A DNA stretch of 64,000 nt from Gracilimonas sp. GTDB taxonomy: Bacteria; Bacteroidota; Rhodothermia; Balneolales; Balneolaceae. Of the stretch, positions 43,010-51,811 are shown in pieces (position 1 is the stretch's first letter; each line of letters opens with the position of its first letter). The position numbers and the translations under genes were made by a program. The stretch lies in contig JAKURD010000001.1 in NCBI GenBank assembly GCA_022450045.1, positions 248,001 through 312,000 of the forward strand, given 5' to 3'. Under the pieces are notes generated by a model. It was not told where the DNA came from and made no database searches. It worked only from the letters and a program-made list of their open reading frames with translations.

Positions 43010-43206
43010 TTAACGTGAATTCAATATAAAGATCATCTGTTAAGCACGTTGAAGGGTTATTTCACAGCGAATGCCCGAAATCCTATGGTTCCTCAGGTAG
43101 CGAATACGGAATTCATGGCAACCATTGGATTCCCGTGTCCACGGGAATGACCAGAAGCATCCACTTTTTATCCTTTTAACTTATTTCTAATCTCTAACGG
43201 ACGTTA
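43010..43206 (+). repeat. 197-bp inverted-repeat element, copy B
   Basis: Begins TTAACGTGAATTC at 43010 and ends GGACGTTA at 43206. It aligns end to end with copies A (inverted) and C. The internal palindrome is ATTCCCGTGTCCACGGGAAT (20 bp, one central mismatch zone) at about 43130. Its last three bases (43204-43206) are the TAA stop codon of the convergent tonB gene. Confidence 0.88.
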
Positions 43207-43893
43207 TTTACTATTCTGATCCTTTAGAGTAAAACTTATCGGTAAACTGTATTTTACCATTACCGGTTTCCCTCGCTGCATACCCGGTCTGAACTTAGCT
43301 TTTTTTACAGCTTTAACGGCTATTTCATCACAACCTCCGCCAATTCCTCTGATTACTTTAGGGTCTTGAACATTGCCTTCCTTGTCAATAATGAACTGTA
43401 CGATCACCTTACCTTCAATTTGAGCTCTTAGCGCAATTTCCGGATAAGTAATATATTTGCTGAGTGAAGCAATGCCGCCTATCAATTCCGGCATTTGTTC
43501 TACAATAATAAATACTTCTTCCTCCTCTTCCACTTTTTCCTCTGCTTTTGACGGTGGTGGCGGCAGATCCATAAACGGTTCGTCAATATCCAATTCAGAA
43601 TCAAGGTTAATGATTTCGTTTTCTATGATCTCATCATTGGGAACCTCAACCGGAATAACTGGTTTAGGCGGTGGTGGTACCTTAAGTTCTTGTTTTGTTT
43701 GAACTATTTCCTCCACAAATACTTCTTCCTGCCGGTCTATTATAACTAAACCTTCCTTTTCAACAGGCTGAATATCTAACTTAAACGCTGAGATAAGTAT
43801 CAGCAACGAAAGGATCAATCCTATTTCAAGACGAATTAAATAAGTGGACCTAAGATCGTTTTTGCGATTTATGATCTTTACCGGGCCTCTCAT
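43204..43893 (-). CDS. tonB: Energy transducer TonB
   Basis: Transmits the proton-motive force to outer-membrane receptors. It has 229 residues: a cytoplasmic basic start (MRGPVKIINRKNDLRSTY), a TM anchor (LIRLEIGLILSLLILISAF, 19-37), a Pro/Glu-rich periplasmic spacer with PPPPKPVIP and LPPPPSK, and the TonB C-terminal domain with YPEIALRAQIEGKVIVQFII, GGGCDEIAVKAVKKAKFRPG and the final PISFTL. A clear GGAGG sits 5 nt before the ATG. The stop codon is supplied by the end of repeat copy B. No ExbB/ExbD genes are nearby. Confidence 0.92.
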   Translation of the reverse strand: MRGPVKIINRKNDLRSTYLIRLEIGLILSLLILISAFKLDIQPVEKEGLVIIDRQEEVFVEEIVQTKQELKVPPPPKPVIPVEVPNDEIIENEIINLDSELDIDEPFMDLPPPPSKAEEKVEEEEEVFIIVEQMPELIGGIASLSKYITYPEIALRAQIEGKVIVQFIIDKEGNVQDPKVIRGIGGGCDEIAVKAVKKAKFRPGMQRGKPVMVKYSLPISFTLKDQNSK

Positions 43894-43962
43894 AATAACC
43901 TCCGGGTGTTTTAGAAGTTATTCCAGAATAGCTAAGATCCGTGAAGATTTGATGAATTGTTT

Positions 43963-44874
43963 TTATGAACTATAAGCTTTGTTAGTAACTACCCGTAAGG
44001 CCCCTTTTTGAACAGAGAATGAAAACGAGTTACCCCTGTTATCAACTTGCTCTCCGTCAGCGTGTACCTTCAGGTTACTTTCGGTTTGAACGTCAAATTC
44101 CTTTCTGCTTTTAAATACTTCTACAATATCTTCTTTAAAAGAATAGCCAAAAGAAAGCTTCATGAATTCGGTAATAAGCCGGACTTTAGGGACTTTTTTA
44201 ACAAGAATTAGCTCTACTTCTCCGTCATTATACAGGGAGTTTGGTGAAATGGTATACCTCCCTCCTTCAGTTTTTCCATTTGCAATGGTTACCATCCAGG
44301 CTTTCCGCTTAATAACTTGCTCTGGCTCCCTGATCTTTAGAGTAACATTGAAAGGCTTCGATTCAAAAAGTGCTCTTAATCCAGCCCAAAAATATTTTAA
44401 CCCACCATGTTTGAATGGGCTGTTGTTTGAGTAATAATTTGTAAGTCCATCAACTCCTATACCGAGTGTATTTAAGAAATACCCCCATTCAGTTTTGATC
44501 ACATCAACTGAAGTTTTGTTGTCTTCAAAGAGGACCTGGAGGTTTTTCTCAAAATTCAAAGTCAGGCCGATGTTCTGAGCAAAATCATTACCGCTGCCTA
44601 AGGGAATTACCCCCATAACAGCCTGCGAGCCTATTATTGCGTTAGCAACACGATTCACCGTTCCATCTCCTCCACAAGCAACGATGTGGCTGAAAACCGA
44701 TGCTTTTTCTCTGGCTATTTCAAGGATTGAATCCCCTTTCCGGATGTAGATGAATTCAGAATGACCGGGTAATTCTCGCCGAAGGAATTTTTCGCGTTCT
44801 TTAAAGAATGCTTCCGCTCTGTAGGAATTCGATGAGCAATTGATAACAAAGCAATATGTTGAAACCGGGTTCAA
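43963..44874 (-). CDS. Diacylglycerol kinase / lipid kinase family (DagK_cat)
   Basis: The 303 residues start with strand CFVINCSSNSYRA. The nucleotide motif GGDGT is at 68-72 (ACGGDGTVNRVANAI) and GSGND at 93-97 (PLGSGNDFAQNIGL). The C-terminal YegS/DgkB-like beta domain includes VTIANGKTEGGRYTISPNS and LKVHADGEQ. It likely phosphorylates diacylglycerol or a related lipid at the membrane. The start is TTG at 44874, overlapping the DUF952 stop (TTGA); no ATG would keep the first beta strand. Confidence 0.88.
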   Translation of the reverse strand: MNPVSTYCFVINCSSNSYRAEAFFKEREKFLRRELPGHSEFIYIRKGDSILEIAREKASVFSHIVACGGDGTVNRVANAIIGSQAVMGVIPLGSGNDFAQNIGLTLNFEKNLQVLFEDNKTSVDVIKTEWGYFLNTLGIGVDGLTNYYSNNSPFKHGGLKYFWAGLRALFESKPFNVTLKIREPEQVIKRKAWMVTIANGKTEGGRYTISPNSLYNDGEVELILVKKVPKVRLITEFMKLSFGYSFKEDIVEVFKSRKEFDVQTESNLKVHADGEQVDNRGNSFSFSVQKGALRVVTNKAYSS

Positions 44875-45218
44875 TCGAAGTGTTTAACATGTACTGAATA
44901 CGAGCCTTTTTTATCGGCCTTAAGTTTGATCTTATCAATTATAGCATCCATTTTTACTTCACCCTGTATGGCAATGAATTCAAAACCGTCTTTCTTAATT
45001 CGTTTGATAGGGCTTTGAATGCGAAGAGGATCCAATACGATAAGCAACAATTGTTCCGTTCCGTCGAAGTAATGATTTATAATTTCTTCTGCATGTTCTC
45101 CGGTAAAGGAATCAACGGATCCATCCTGTTCAAATGATGCAGGCTTTAAACGTTCTTGCTGAGAAATTTGGCGCCATTCTGATTGTTTAATGACTGCAAA
45201 TAATAGATCTATATCCAC
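44871..45218 (-). CDS. DUF952-like small protein
   Basis: A 115-residue protein with the DUF952 pattern: FAVIKQSEWRQISQQERLKP, ASFEQDGSVDSFTGEHAEEI, LLLIVLDPLRI, then FEFIAIQGEVKMDAI. The usual GFIHCS stretch is changed to GSVDSF, so the family His-Cys is missing. Function unknown. It is coupled to the kinase gene downstream by overlap and starts 12 bp after the aspartoacylase-like gene. Confidence 0.6.
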   Translation of the reverse strand: MDIDLLFAVIKQSEWRQISQQERLKPASFEQDGSVDSFTGEHAEEIINHYFDGTEQLLLIVLDPLRIQSPIKRIKKDGFEFIAIQGEVKMDAIIDKIKLKADKKGSYSVHVKHFD

Positions 45219-45230
45219 TTTTATATTCGT

Positions 45231-46175
45231 TTATTTGTTATATGCATAATGAAGGAGTGCGTCGCCCTTATTTACTACAGGACAATTATTTAAGCCGATC
45301 ACCATACCATCATGTGGGGCAATGACTCTTGAGTTTAAATCTCCATATGGATCTTTGATCAACCCTAAAACTTGTCGCTTGTTCAGTTCTTCCCCAAGAT
45401 CTGCTTTTGGGATGAAAAGCCCTGCATTTTTAGTCCTTATCCAGGTTGAATTAGTGAACACTTTTGTATTATGTGGATCTGGAGCCTCAGGGATCATTCC
45501 CAAATGTTTCATTAACCGCTTAGCTCCATTGATACCTTCCTCAATACCAAATTCATCAAATCGGAGAGATTCGCCGGTTTCATAGACTAGGATCTCTTTG
45601 CCCTTTTTATGTGCCGCACTTCTGAATGATTTTGAGATCAGTGAAGAATGCATCATCACGGGGGCTCCAAAAGCCTGGGCAAGTTCTTTGGCTTTCTTGA
45701 TCTTGAAAGAACACCGTATCTGGGGATAATTGGAACGTGCTGCACCACCGGTATGAAAATCGAGTCCATAATCAATTTCTGGGATGATCTCTTTCATCAA
45801 TGTATAAGCCAACAATTTAGCCAATGAGCCGCCTTTAGCACCCGGAAAACTACGGTTTATATCTTTTCCATCAGGCAAACCGCGAGAGTTTTGTATAAAT
45901 CCATAAATATTTACGATTGGAATGGCTATCACTGTTCCTTTATCAGGAACGAGCAGTTCCCGCTCTATCATACGTCGAACGATCTCTATACCATTGATCT
46001 CATCTCCGTGGAGCCCGCCGGTTAGCAGTAGTACAGGACCATCCACAGGGGCACGATAAACTAATACCGGCAGATCAATGCTTGTATAGGTAGGAAGCCG
46101 GGCTATATTCAGATTTATGATCTGTTGTTCTCCAAGCCCGATCTTTTGTTTGTTTATGGAAATAGAATCAGGCAT
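45231..46175 (-). CDS. Succinylglutamate desuccinylase/aspartoacylase (M14-like) family protein
   Basis: The 314 residues start [20 protein letters not shown] at 46175. Zinc ligands H56 and E59 are in [10 protein letters not shown], and H141 is in LDFHTGG. The substrate-carboxylate loop is INRSFPG (106-112) and the catalytic-Glu region is VYETGES. The C-terminal part has a lipoyl/biotinyl-like hammerhead ([20 protein letters not shown]), typical of this branch. It is a metal-dependent amide hydrolase. It overlaps rimK by 8 bp, so it is translationally coupled to an amino-acid ligase and could remove or edit what RimK adds. Confidence 0.88.
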   Translation of the reverse strand: MPDSISINKQKIGLGEQQIINLNIARLPTYTSIDLPVLVYRAPVDGPVLLLTGGLHGDEINGIEIVRRMIERELLVPDKGTVIAIPIVNIYGFIQNSRGLPDGKDINRSFPGAKGGSLAKLLAYTLMKEIIPEIDYGLDFHTGGAARSNYPQIRCSFKIKKAKELAQAFGAPVMMHSSLISKSFRSAAHKKGKEILVYETGESLRFDEFGIEEGINGAKRLMKHLGMIPEAPDPHNTKVFTNSTWIRTKNAGLFIPKADLGEELNKRQVLGLIKDPYGDLNSRVIAPHDGMVIGLNNCPVVNKGDALLHYAYNK

Positions 46176-47091
46176 TCTTCTTGGCCTTTTTCTTACGAGC
46201 TGGATTGACCTTTCGCCCTTCCACTGCTTTCTCAATATAGCTTACGATGCTGCTCGCAATATCTTTTTTGGTTGTCTCCTCAATACCCTGTAATCCAGGA
46301 GAAGAATTCACTTCGAGGATCAGCGGCCCTCGTTCGGATTGAAGCATGTCCACACCGGCAATTTGCAGGTCCATTGCCTGAGCTGCTGTTAAAGCAGCTT
46401 CTCTTTCAGCTTTGGATAATTTGATCAAACTTCCAGAGCCGCCTTGGTGTAAATTAGACCTAAATTCACCTTCCTTACCTTGTCGTTTCATTGCCCCGAC
46501 AACTTTACCATCAACTATAAATGCACGTATATCGGCACCTTTCGATTCTGAAATGAATTCCTGCACAATTACACGTGCCTTCATAGCATGAAATGCTTCA
46601 ATGATTGACTCGGCAGCTTTTTTTGTTGGCCCAAGCACAACACCATGTCCCTGAGTTCCCTCCAATAATTTTACGATCAAAGGAGCTCCACCTACCGATT
46701 CTATCAGCTTTTTGACCTCCTTAGAATAATTAGTAAATACAGTTTTAGGTAAACCTACACCCGAACTGGCAAGTAATTGTAAACTTCTGAGTTTATCTCT
46801 CGAGCGAACCAATGCCTGAGAATGAACGGCAGTGAATACTTCCATCATTTCAAACTGACGAACTACAGCAGCGCCATAGAACGTAACCGACGCTCCAATT
46901 CGAGGAATAATAGCATCCAGATAATCTATGCGTTTACTTTTGTAGTAGATCTTTGGATCATCCTGTTCAATTACAATATCACATTTCAGGTGATCAATAA
47001 TCTCAACATCGTGTCCTTTTGCTTCCGCAGCTTCTACTAATCGCCTTGTGGAATAGAGTGATGAGTTTCTGGATAGAATTCCGATCTTCAT
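46168..47091 (-). CDS. rimK: RimK-type ATP-grasp glutamate ligase
   Basis: Adds glutamates to a protein C terminus (ribosomal protein S6 in E. coli). The 307 residues include an N-terminal domain ([20 protein letters not shown]), [15 protein letters not shown] [23 protein letters not shown]-grasp [53 protein letters not shown] and the metal site [12 protein letters not shown] (E and N ligands). The C-terminal tail is Lys-rich ([12 protein letters not shown]). The start overlaps the rimB-like stop by one base (TAATG). The whole operon reads rimB-like, rimK, aspartoacylase. Confidence 0.92.
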   Translation of the reverse strand: MKIGILSRNSSLYSTRRLVEAAEAKGHDVEIIDHLKCDIVIEQDDPKIYYKSKRIDYLDAIIPRIGASVTFYGAAVVRQFEMMEVFTAVHSQALVRSRDKLRSLQLLASSGVGLPKTVFTNYSKEVKKLIESVGGAPLIVKLLEGTQGHGVVLGPTKKAAESIIEAFHAMKARVIVQEFISESKGADIRAFIVDGKVVGAMKRQGKEGEFRSNLHQGGSGSLIKLSKAEREAALTAAQAMDLQIAGVDMLQSERGPLILEVNSSPGLQGIEETTKKDIASSIVSYIEKAVEGRKVNPARKKKAKKNA

Positions 47092-47546
47092 TAAGACTCC
47101 CTGGTCTTTTTAATTTTAGAACTATTTGTACTTGTTACATCTACTATGAATGGGCCTTTCTTGAGAAATTTCCTGCCAATAAGCAGCGGATATTTCATTG
47201 CCGATCTATCTGTCAGAGAAAATTCAATGGTGTAGGAACCGTCAAAAAAATTGATCTTTGTTTGAATAAAATATCTCAGTTCTGTTTCACCATTTGAGCT
47301 TTTTACTTCCCTTTGATCATAAATAGGTTTTTCGATTTTACGGTCGTTATAAGCCTCATGTTCAGGATCCAGTAAATAAAAACGGATCCAATTCTCCCCT
47401 TCTTTTTTGAAAGTTTCAATATCATGACAATGTAAACTTGAGGTAAACGCCCCGGTATCAATTTTGGCATCTAAGCCATAAAAATCCCATTCAGGAAGAT
47501 CTACCTGTTCGCGCCGACCAATAATTTTTAGGTCTGATGTATTCAT
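47091..47546 (-). CDS. RimB-like retropepsin-type protein (ATP-dependent zinc protease family, DUF785)
   Basis: A 151-residue protein with the aspartic-protease-like motif [12 protein letters not shown] (D30). The second conserved part is [20 protein letters not shown] and the first is [13 protein letters not shown]. In Pseudomonas-type rim operons RimB trims polyglutamate tails made by RimK. It is the first gene of the unit. The 110-bp divergent region to the phosphatase gene holds no recognised element. Confidence 0.88.
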   Translation of the reverse strand: MNTSDLKIIGRREQVDLPEWDFYGLDAKIDTGAFTSSLHCHDIETFKKEGENWIRFYLLDPEHEAYNDRKIEKPIYDQREVKSSNGETELRYFIQTKINFFDGSYTIEFSLTDRSAMKYPLLIGRKFLKKGPFIVDVTSTNSSKIKKTRES

Positions 47547-47656
47547 TAAGCCTTAAAAATAACGGTTTAATTGGCTAATAACATTCTTAGATTAATATAT
47601 TTAGCTGTTATTTTCATTTCATATCTTCTTACACCATTAATCTATAATAGTTATCT

Positions 47657-48520
47657 ATGTATTTACATAAACCCTTTCTTTTGATCCTTTCTCTGAGCAT
47701 CCTGACAGGTGCCTGCGGTTCGATGCAACCTGTTTTTGAATCGAACGAAATTCCATTAAATAAAACTACACAAGCCACACTTTGGGTGCAAAACGCTGCT
47801 GAATATACTGCTATCACAACCCAGACTTACAATACTGCTCAAAGAATGTTTCCCCTGTCGCTGGAAGATTCCTTCTGGACGGCTTCTCTTAATCAAGAAG
47901 AAAATGAGAACCATCTCTCTCTCCCTCCCGCTATTATTCTGGATATCGACGAAACCGTTCTTGATAATTCTCCTTTTCAGGCAAGAATGATCAAACAGGA
48001 TAAGACCTTTAACATGGAAGACTGGAACGCGTGGTGTAATGAGGCAAATGCTGATGCTGTACCGGGGGCAGTGGAGTTTACCAATTATGCTGCCAAGAAT
48101 GGCGTTGTGATATTTTATATAAGCAATCGAAGCTATGAGGTTGAAAGTGCCACCCGGAAGAACCTGATTGAACAAGGTTTTCCTGTTGCCGACTCCATAG
48201 ACACGATTATGAGTAACGGAGAAGAGCCTGGTTGGAATTCGTCTAAGATTCAGCGGCGTAAATTGGTGGAAGAAAATTTTCGCCTTCTCATGGCTTTCGG
48301 AGATGACCTAAATGATTTTTTCCCTGCCAAAGGCATCACTCAAGAAGCACGTGCAGCTCTTGTTGAAGAACATTCCAATAAATTCGGGCGTATGTGGTTT
48401 GTATTTCCTAACCCAGTGTATGGTTCCTGGGAAGATGCCTTATTTGATTTTAAGGAGGATCTTTCAGAAAATGAAAGAACCTCTATATTAAAAGACAGAC
48501 TCAACTCAAAAAATAAATAA
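47657..48520 (+). CDS. Acid phosphatase / 5'-nucleotidase lipoprotein e(P4) family (HAD)
   Basis: A 287-residue lipoprotein. The signal peptide ends in lipobox LTGAC with Cys20. HAD class B/C acid phosphatase motifs: ILDIDETVLDNSPFQ (nucleophile D96, acid/base D98), IFYISNRSYEVE, and the acidic motif MAFGDDLNDFF; the lysine probably comes from SSKIQRRK. It dephosphorylates nucleotides (NMN, NAD breakdown products) at the cell surface in Haemophilus homologues. It starts a plus-strand run of three genes. Confidence 0.9.
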   Translation: MYLHKPFLLILSLSILTGACGSMQPVFESNEIPLNKTTQATLWVQNAAEYTAITTQTYNTAQRMFPLSLEDSFWTASLNQEENENHLSLPPAIILDIDETVLDNSPFQARMIKQDKTFNMEDWNAWCNEANADAVPGAVEFTNYAAKNGVVIFYISNRSYEVESATRKNLIEQGFPVADSIDTIMSNGEEPGWNSSKIQRRKLVEENFRLLMAFGDDLNDFFPAKGITQEARAALVEEHSNKFGRMWFVFPNPVYGSWEDALFDFKEDLSENERTSILKDRLNSKNK

Positions 48521-48542
48521 CTCGTATTTTTATTTATCAGAT

Positions 48543-49088
48543 ATGAAAGTTGTTTTATTAATTATATCAATTATTAGTGGTGGTGTGCAAGGTACTGCCT
48601 ATTCTCAGATAGTATTTGAGCATGAAGAGGAGAAAAAGGAACGAGCACTTCCCATCCATTCCTTGTATTTAGATATTTTTGGAAACGCCTATTCTTATTC
48701 ACTTAATTATGAGGTGATAAATAAACACAACTTGGGATTCAGAGTTGGAATAACCCCTTATTTTGATTTTGTAATCAATGAAGAAGAATTGCCAAATAAT
48801 AATTACCGGAATGACCGGTTTTCACAAAGTTTTCTCTTAATTGGAATGATTAATTATTACTTCGGAACGGGATTACACCGTTTAGAGACAGGCTTGGGAA
48901 TGGTATTTTCAGTAAACGATAGAAATATCCGTCCCGGATTACCAAGTTACCCTGCCATGACAGGCACTATTGGTTACAGGATTATCCCATATAAAGAAGA
49001 CATTACACTTCGAATAGCTTTCACTCCAATATTATCAGAAGATAAATTTTACCCTCATATTGGATTTTCAATAGGATATATTTTTTAA
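48543..49088 (+). CDS. Exported beta-barrel-like protein, unknown
   Basis: The 181 residues have a signal peptide (MKVVLLIISIISGGVQGTAY, cleavage after YS). The mature part alternates amphipathic strands (YLDIFGNAYSYSLNYEVI, HNLGFRVGITPYFDF, SFLLIGMINYYFG, RLETGLGMVFSV, DITLRIAFTPIL) and ends on an aromatic (GFSIGYIF), as small outer-membrane barrels do. About eight strands fit. It lies 22 bp after the phosphatase and 11 bp before the D-amino-acid enzyme. No closer family recognised. Confidence 0.7.
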   Translation: MKVVLLIISIISGGVQGTAYSQIVFEHEEEKKERALPIHSLYLDIFGNAYSYSLNYEVINKHNLGFRVGITPYFDFVINEEELPNNNYRNDRFSQSFLLIGMINYYFGTGLHRLETGLGMVFSVNDRNIRPGLPSYPAMTGTIGYRIIPYKEDITLRIAFTPILSEDKFYPHIGFSIGYIF

Positions 49089-49099
49089 TTGACTCAACT

Positions 49100-50176
49100 A
49101 TGAATGTACCTTTCCCAACCCTTTTTGTTGATTTGGAAATTGTGAGAAAAAACATTGCAGCCATGGCTGAAAAGGCCACGAAATGTGAGGTAGAGCTCCG
49201 GCCTCATTTTAAGACTCATCAATCAAAAGAAATTGGAAAGATCTTCAGAGAGTTTGGTTGTTCTGGGATAACCGTATCTTCCATCAGAATGGCGGAGTAC
49301 TTTCTTAATGACGGTTGGGATGACATCACTATTGCGTTTCCTGCAAATGTATTAGCAATAGATGATTACGACACAATTTGTTCAAGATGTGAGTTAAAAA
49401 CATTGGTTATTTCCGAAGAAGTTGTCCGGAGGCTGAACCAGAACCTTAGTCACGAGCTTGGCCTTTATATAGAAATTGATCCCGATTACGGCCGAAGCGG
49501 AATACCTGTAAGTAATATCGCCGGGATACAATCGGTTCTCGCTGAAATTCAAAATTCTGAACATTTGTATGCTGCAGGATTTTACTGTCATGCCGGTCAC
49601 ACTTATAAAGCAAGATCTAAAGCTGAAGTAGAAGAGACGGCTTCTCAGGCTTTAGAAAAGCTGAGCATTTTAAAAGAGCATTTCCCCGAACTACCAATCT
49701 GTTATGGGGATACCCCTTCCTGTAGTGTCTTGGAAGATTTTGGGCCTGCTAACCAGATCAGTCCCGGAAATTTTGTTTTTTATGACTGGATGCAAGTTCA
49801 GATCGGTTCCTGCAGTCCCAATGAGATCGCAGTGTTTATGGAATGTCCGGTGATCGAAAAATATAGAGGCCGAAACCAAGTGCTAATTCATGGAGGTGCG
49901 GTTCATTTTTCGAAAGACTTTGTGGAAGTCAATGGAGTAAAGAGCTTTGGTGAACCGCGCCTTAAGCATCTTTCAGAGGAAACATACATTAGTAGTTTAT
50001 CTCAAGAGCATGGGATCATTCAATGCAGTCCCATGGTCTTTAAAGATATCCAGATCGGTGAATCTATACAGATATTTCCAATCCATTCGTGCCTTACGGC
50101 TGATCTCATGCAAGCATATAAAACAGATAAAAATCTGATTTTAGATCATTTATCGGGTATTGAGAAGCCCAAATAA
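49100..50176 (+). CDS. D-threonine aldolase / D-serine dehydratase-like PLP enzyme
   Basis: The 358 residues belong to the alanine-racemase-N fold of the DSD/D-TA family. The PLP lysine is K38 in RPHFKTHQ. The barrel has GFYCHAGHTY and CYGDTPSCS. The C-terminal domain has the metal-binding HxC pair in FPIHSCLTADLM. In the family the enzyme is Mg2+/Mn2+ or Zn2+ dependent and cleaves D-3-hydroxy-amino acids or deaminates D-serine. The specific substrate cannot be read. Its stop is 1 bp from the convergent LD-carboxypeptidase stop. Confidence 0.88.
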   Translation: MNVPFPTLFVDLEIVRKNIAAMAEKATKCEVELRPHFKTHQSKEIGKIFREFGCSGITVSSIRMAEYFLNDGWDDITIAFPANVLAIDDYDTICSRCELKTLVISEEVVRRLNQNLSHELGLYIEIDPDYGRSGIPVSNIAGIQSVLAEIQNSEHLYAAGFYCHAGHTYKARSKAEVEETASQALEKLSILKEHFPELPICYGDTPSCSVLEDFGPANQISPGNFVFYDWMQVQIGSCSPNEIAVFMECPVIEKYRGRNQVLIHGGAVHFSKDFVEVNGVKSFGEPRLKHLSEETYISSLSQEHGIIQCSPMVFKDIQIGESIQIFPIHSCLTADLMQAYKTDKNLILDHLSGIEKPK

Positions 50177-50177
50177 T

Positions 50178-51197
50178 CTAAACAACAGCTGAATCATTGA
50201 TTCTAATTATCTGGTTGGCTGCATCAATTGTTCCCGAAATACCAACAGGAATGGTTACATTATCATCTTCATGACTTATCATGGCGCCGTAAAAAGCAGG
50301 AATTCCCAGCGGTTTGATGTGATCATCAAACACCTGTTCTAATGTCAGACTGTTATTACCAGCCGAGCATTCCGTGCATTTCCCAAATACAAATCCGGAT
50401 AATTTATCAAGGATTCCGGCGAGTTTAAGTTGGGTAAGCATACGGTCAATGCGATAGACACTTTCCCCGATATCCTCCAAAAACAGAATAGCTCCTTCAA
50501 ATGCCGGCAGATATTCTGACCCTATCATAGAAACCAATACGGATAGATTTCCCCCAAGCAACATTCCCTCTGCAGTTCCCGGAGTGATAATAAACCGATC
50601 TTCAGAGTTATCCGGGATTATGTATTCTACTTTTTCTCCATTCCCAATAACACTTTTGAAAGCATCCGTAGTAAATGAATTCCAGACGGATTTACCAACC
50701 GGGCCATGAAAAGTATAAAGATCACTTTTCTCGTAAAATGCCATATGCAGGGAAGTAATGTCACTAAATCCACAAAATACTTTGGGGTTAGACCGGATAA
50801 CATCATAATCTATATCAGTTAAGATGCGGTTACATCCCCACCCTCCCCTGATGCACATGATTCCATCTACTTCAGGATCTTTGAACATATTCATCAGGTC
50901 TTCTACTCGTTCTTCATCTGTACCGGCCAGGTATCCGTTTCTGTTTCGGACATGATTTCCCAGTTTGAGTTTGTAACCCAGATCGGTAAGATTCCCCAGC
51001 ATTTCATTGAACACCGATTCTTCGTAAATGGGACTTGCAGGAGCAATTAATCCCAGAGTATCACCTTTCTTTAAAGCCTTTGGTTTGATCTTATTCTTTA
51101 ACGGCAGGTTCGTACTGCAGGCTGCACCGCTAATGGTCATTCCAGCAAGAGAAGCTAAAGCCGTAGTTCTTAGAAAATCCTTACGAGTAAAATCCAT
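50178..51197 (-). CDS. LD-carboxypeptidase, peptidase family S66
   Basis: The 339 residues start with a signal-like N-terminus (MDFTRKDFLRTTALASLAGM) ending in a lipobox-like GAAC at 27. The Tat-like context has R-K rather than R-R. The S66 catalytic serine is S145 in FCGFSDITSLH, the Glu lies in LFLEDIGESVYRID, and the His in MISHEDDNVTIPVG. IRGGWGCNRIL is the family motif. It trims muropeptide D-amino acids (tetrapeptide to tripeptide) in recycling; unlike cytoplasmic LdcA, this one appears exported. It is 29 bp downstream of nadD. Confidence 0.88.
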   Translation of the reverse strand: MDFTRKDFLRTTALASLAGMTISGAACSTNLPLKNKIKPKALKKGDTLGLIAPASPIYEESVFNEMLGNLTDLGYKLKLGNHVRNRNGYLAGTDEERVEDLMNMFKDPEVDGIMCIRGGWGCNRILTDIDYDVIRSNPKVFCGFSDITSLHMAFYEKSDLYTFHGPVGKSVWNSFTTDAFKSVIGNGEKVEYIIPDNSEDRFIITPGTAEGMLLGGNLSVLVSMIGSEYLPAFEGAILFLEDIGESVYRIDRMLTQLKLAGILDKLSGFVFGKCTECSAGNNSLTLEQVFDDHIKPLGIPAFYGAMISHEDDNVTIPVGISGTIDAANQIIRINDSAVV

Positions 51198-51226
51198 TCT
51201 TTCCTATAATTATTGAATGGCAGTAG

Positions 51227-51811
51227 TTAGCTATATAACTGCTCATTTTCAATAATTAATGCGACTTCTTCGGGTACCATATTCTGAATAGACTTCCCTT
51301 TTTTGGCTTCATCCCGAATATCAGAAGATGAAATATCAAGCGGGGTATGCGGCACAAAACGAGTATGAGCCAGAATATCATCCTGAGTTTCTTCATGGAA
51401 AACTCCGGGGCGCTGAGCCACTAAAAGGTCACATTCTTCCAGGATCTCGTCATAAAATTTCCAGGTATGGAATTTTGCAAGACTATCCTCTCCCATGCAA
51501 TAAAAAAAGGTAGTATCAGGATATTCCTTTTTTAGGTACCGAATGGTTTGAACGCTATAGGAAGGTTTAGGCAAGCTATTTTCAATGGTATTGATCTTCA
51601 CCTTTTCCATGCCTGCAAAAGCCGCTTCCAGCATATCAAGTCTTGTTTGGTAAGAGGTTGTTTTTTTTTCTTGCTTATGGGGTGGGTAAGGGGTCAGTAA
51701 AACCCATAACTCATCAATATTACCCGAATCAAGAAATGACTGAGCGATGGAAACATGACCATTGTGCACGGGGTCAAAAGTTCCCCCAAATAATCCCACA
51801 CGATGAGCCAT
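51227..51811 (-). CDS. nadD: Nicotinate-nucleotide adenylyltransferase
   Basis: Converts NaMN and ATP to deamido-NAD. The 194 residues have the nucleotidyltransferase motif GLFGGTFDPVHNGHV (HxGH type) at 6-20, TPYPPHKQ, YCMGEDSLAKFHTW and the C-terminal DISSSDIR (ISST-R equivalent). The start overlaps the bamD stop by one base (TAATG). It is complete. Confidence 0.95.
   Translation of the reverse strand: MAHRVGLFGGTFDPVHNGHVSIAQSFLDSGNIDELWVLLTPYPPHKQEKKTTSYQTRLDMLEAAFAGMEKVKINTIENSLPKPSYSVQTIRYLKKEYPDTTFFYCMGEDSLAKFHTWKFYDEILEECDLLVAQRPGVFHEETQDDILAHTRFVPHTPLDISSSDIRDEAKKGKSIQNMVPEEVALIIENEQLYS

Noticed and set aside
50178..51197. Tat signal peptide on the LD-carboxypeptidase
   Set aside because: The N-terminus has TRKDFL, with Arg-Lys instead of the twin arginine; a Sec/lipoprotein signal is at least as likely.
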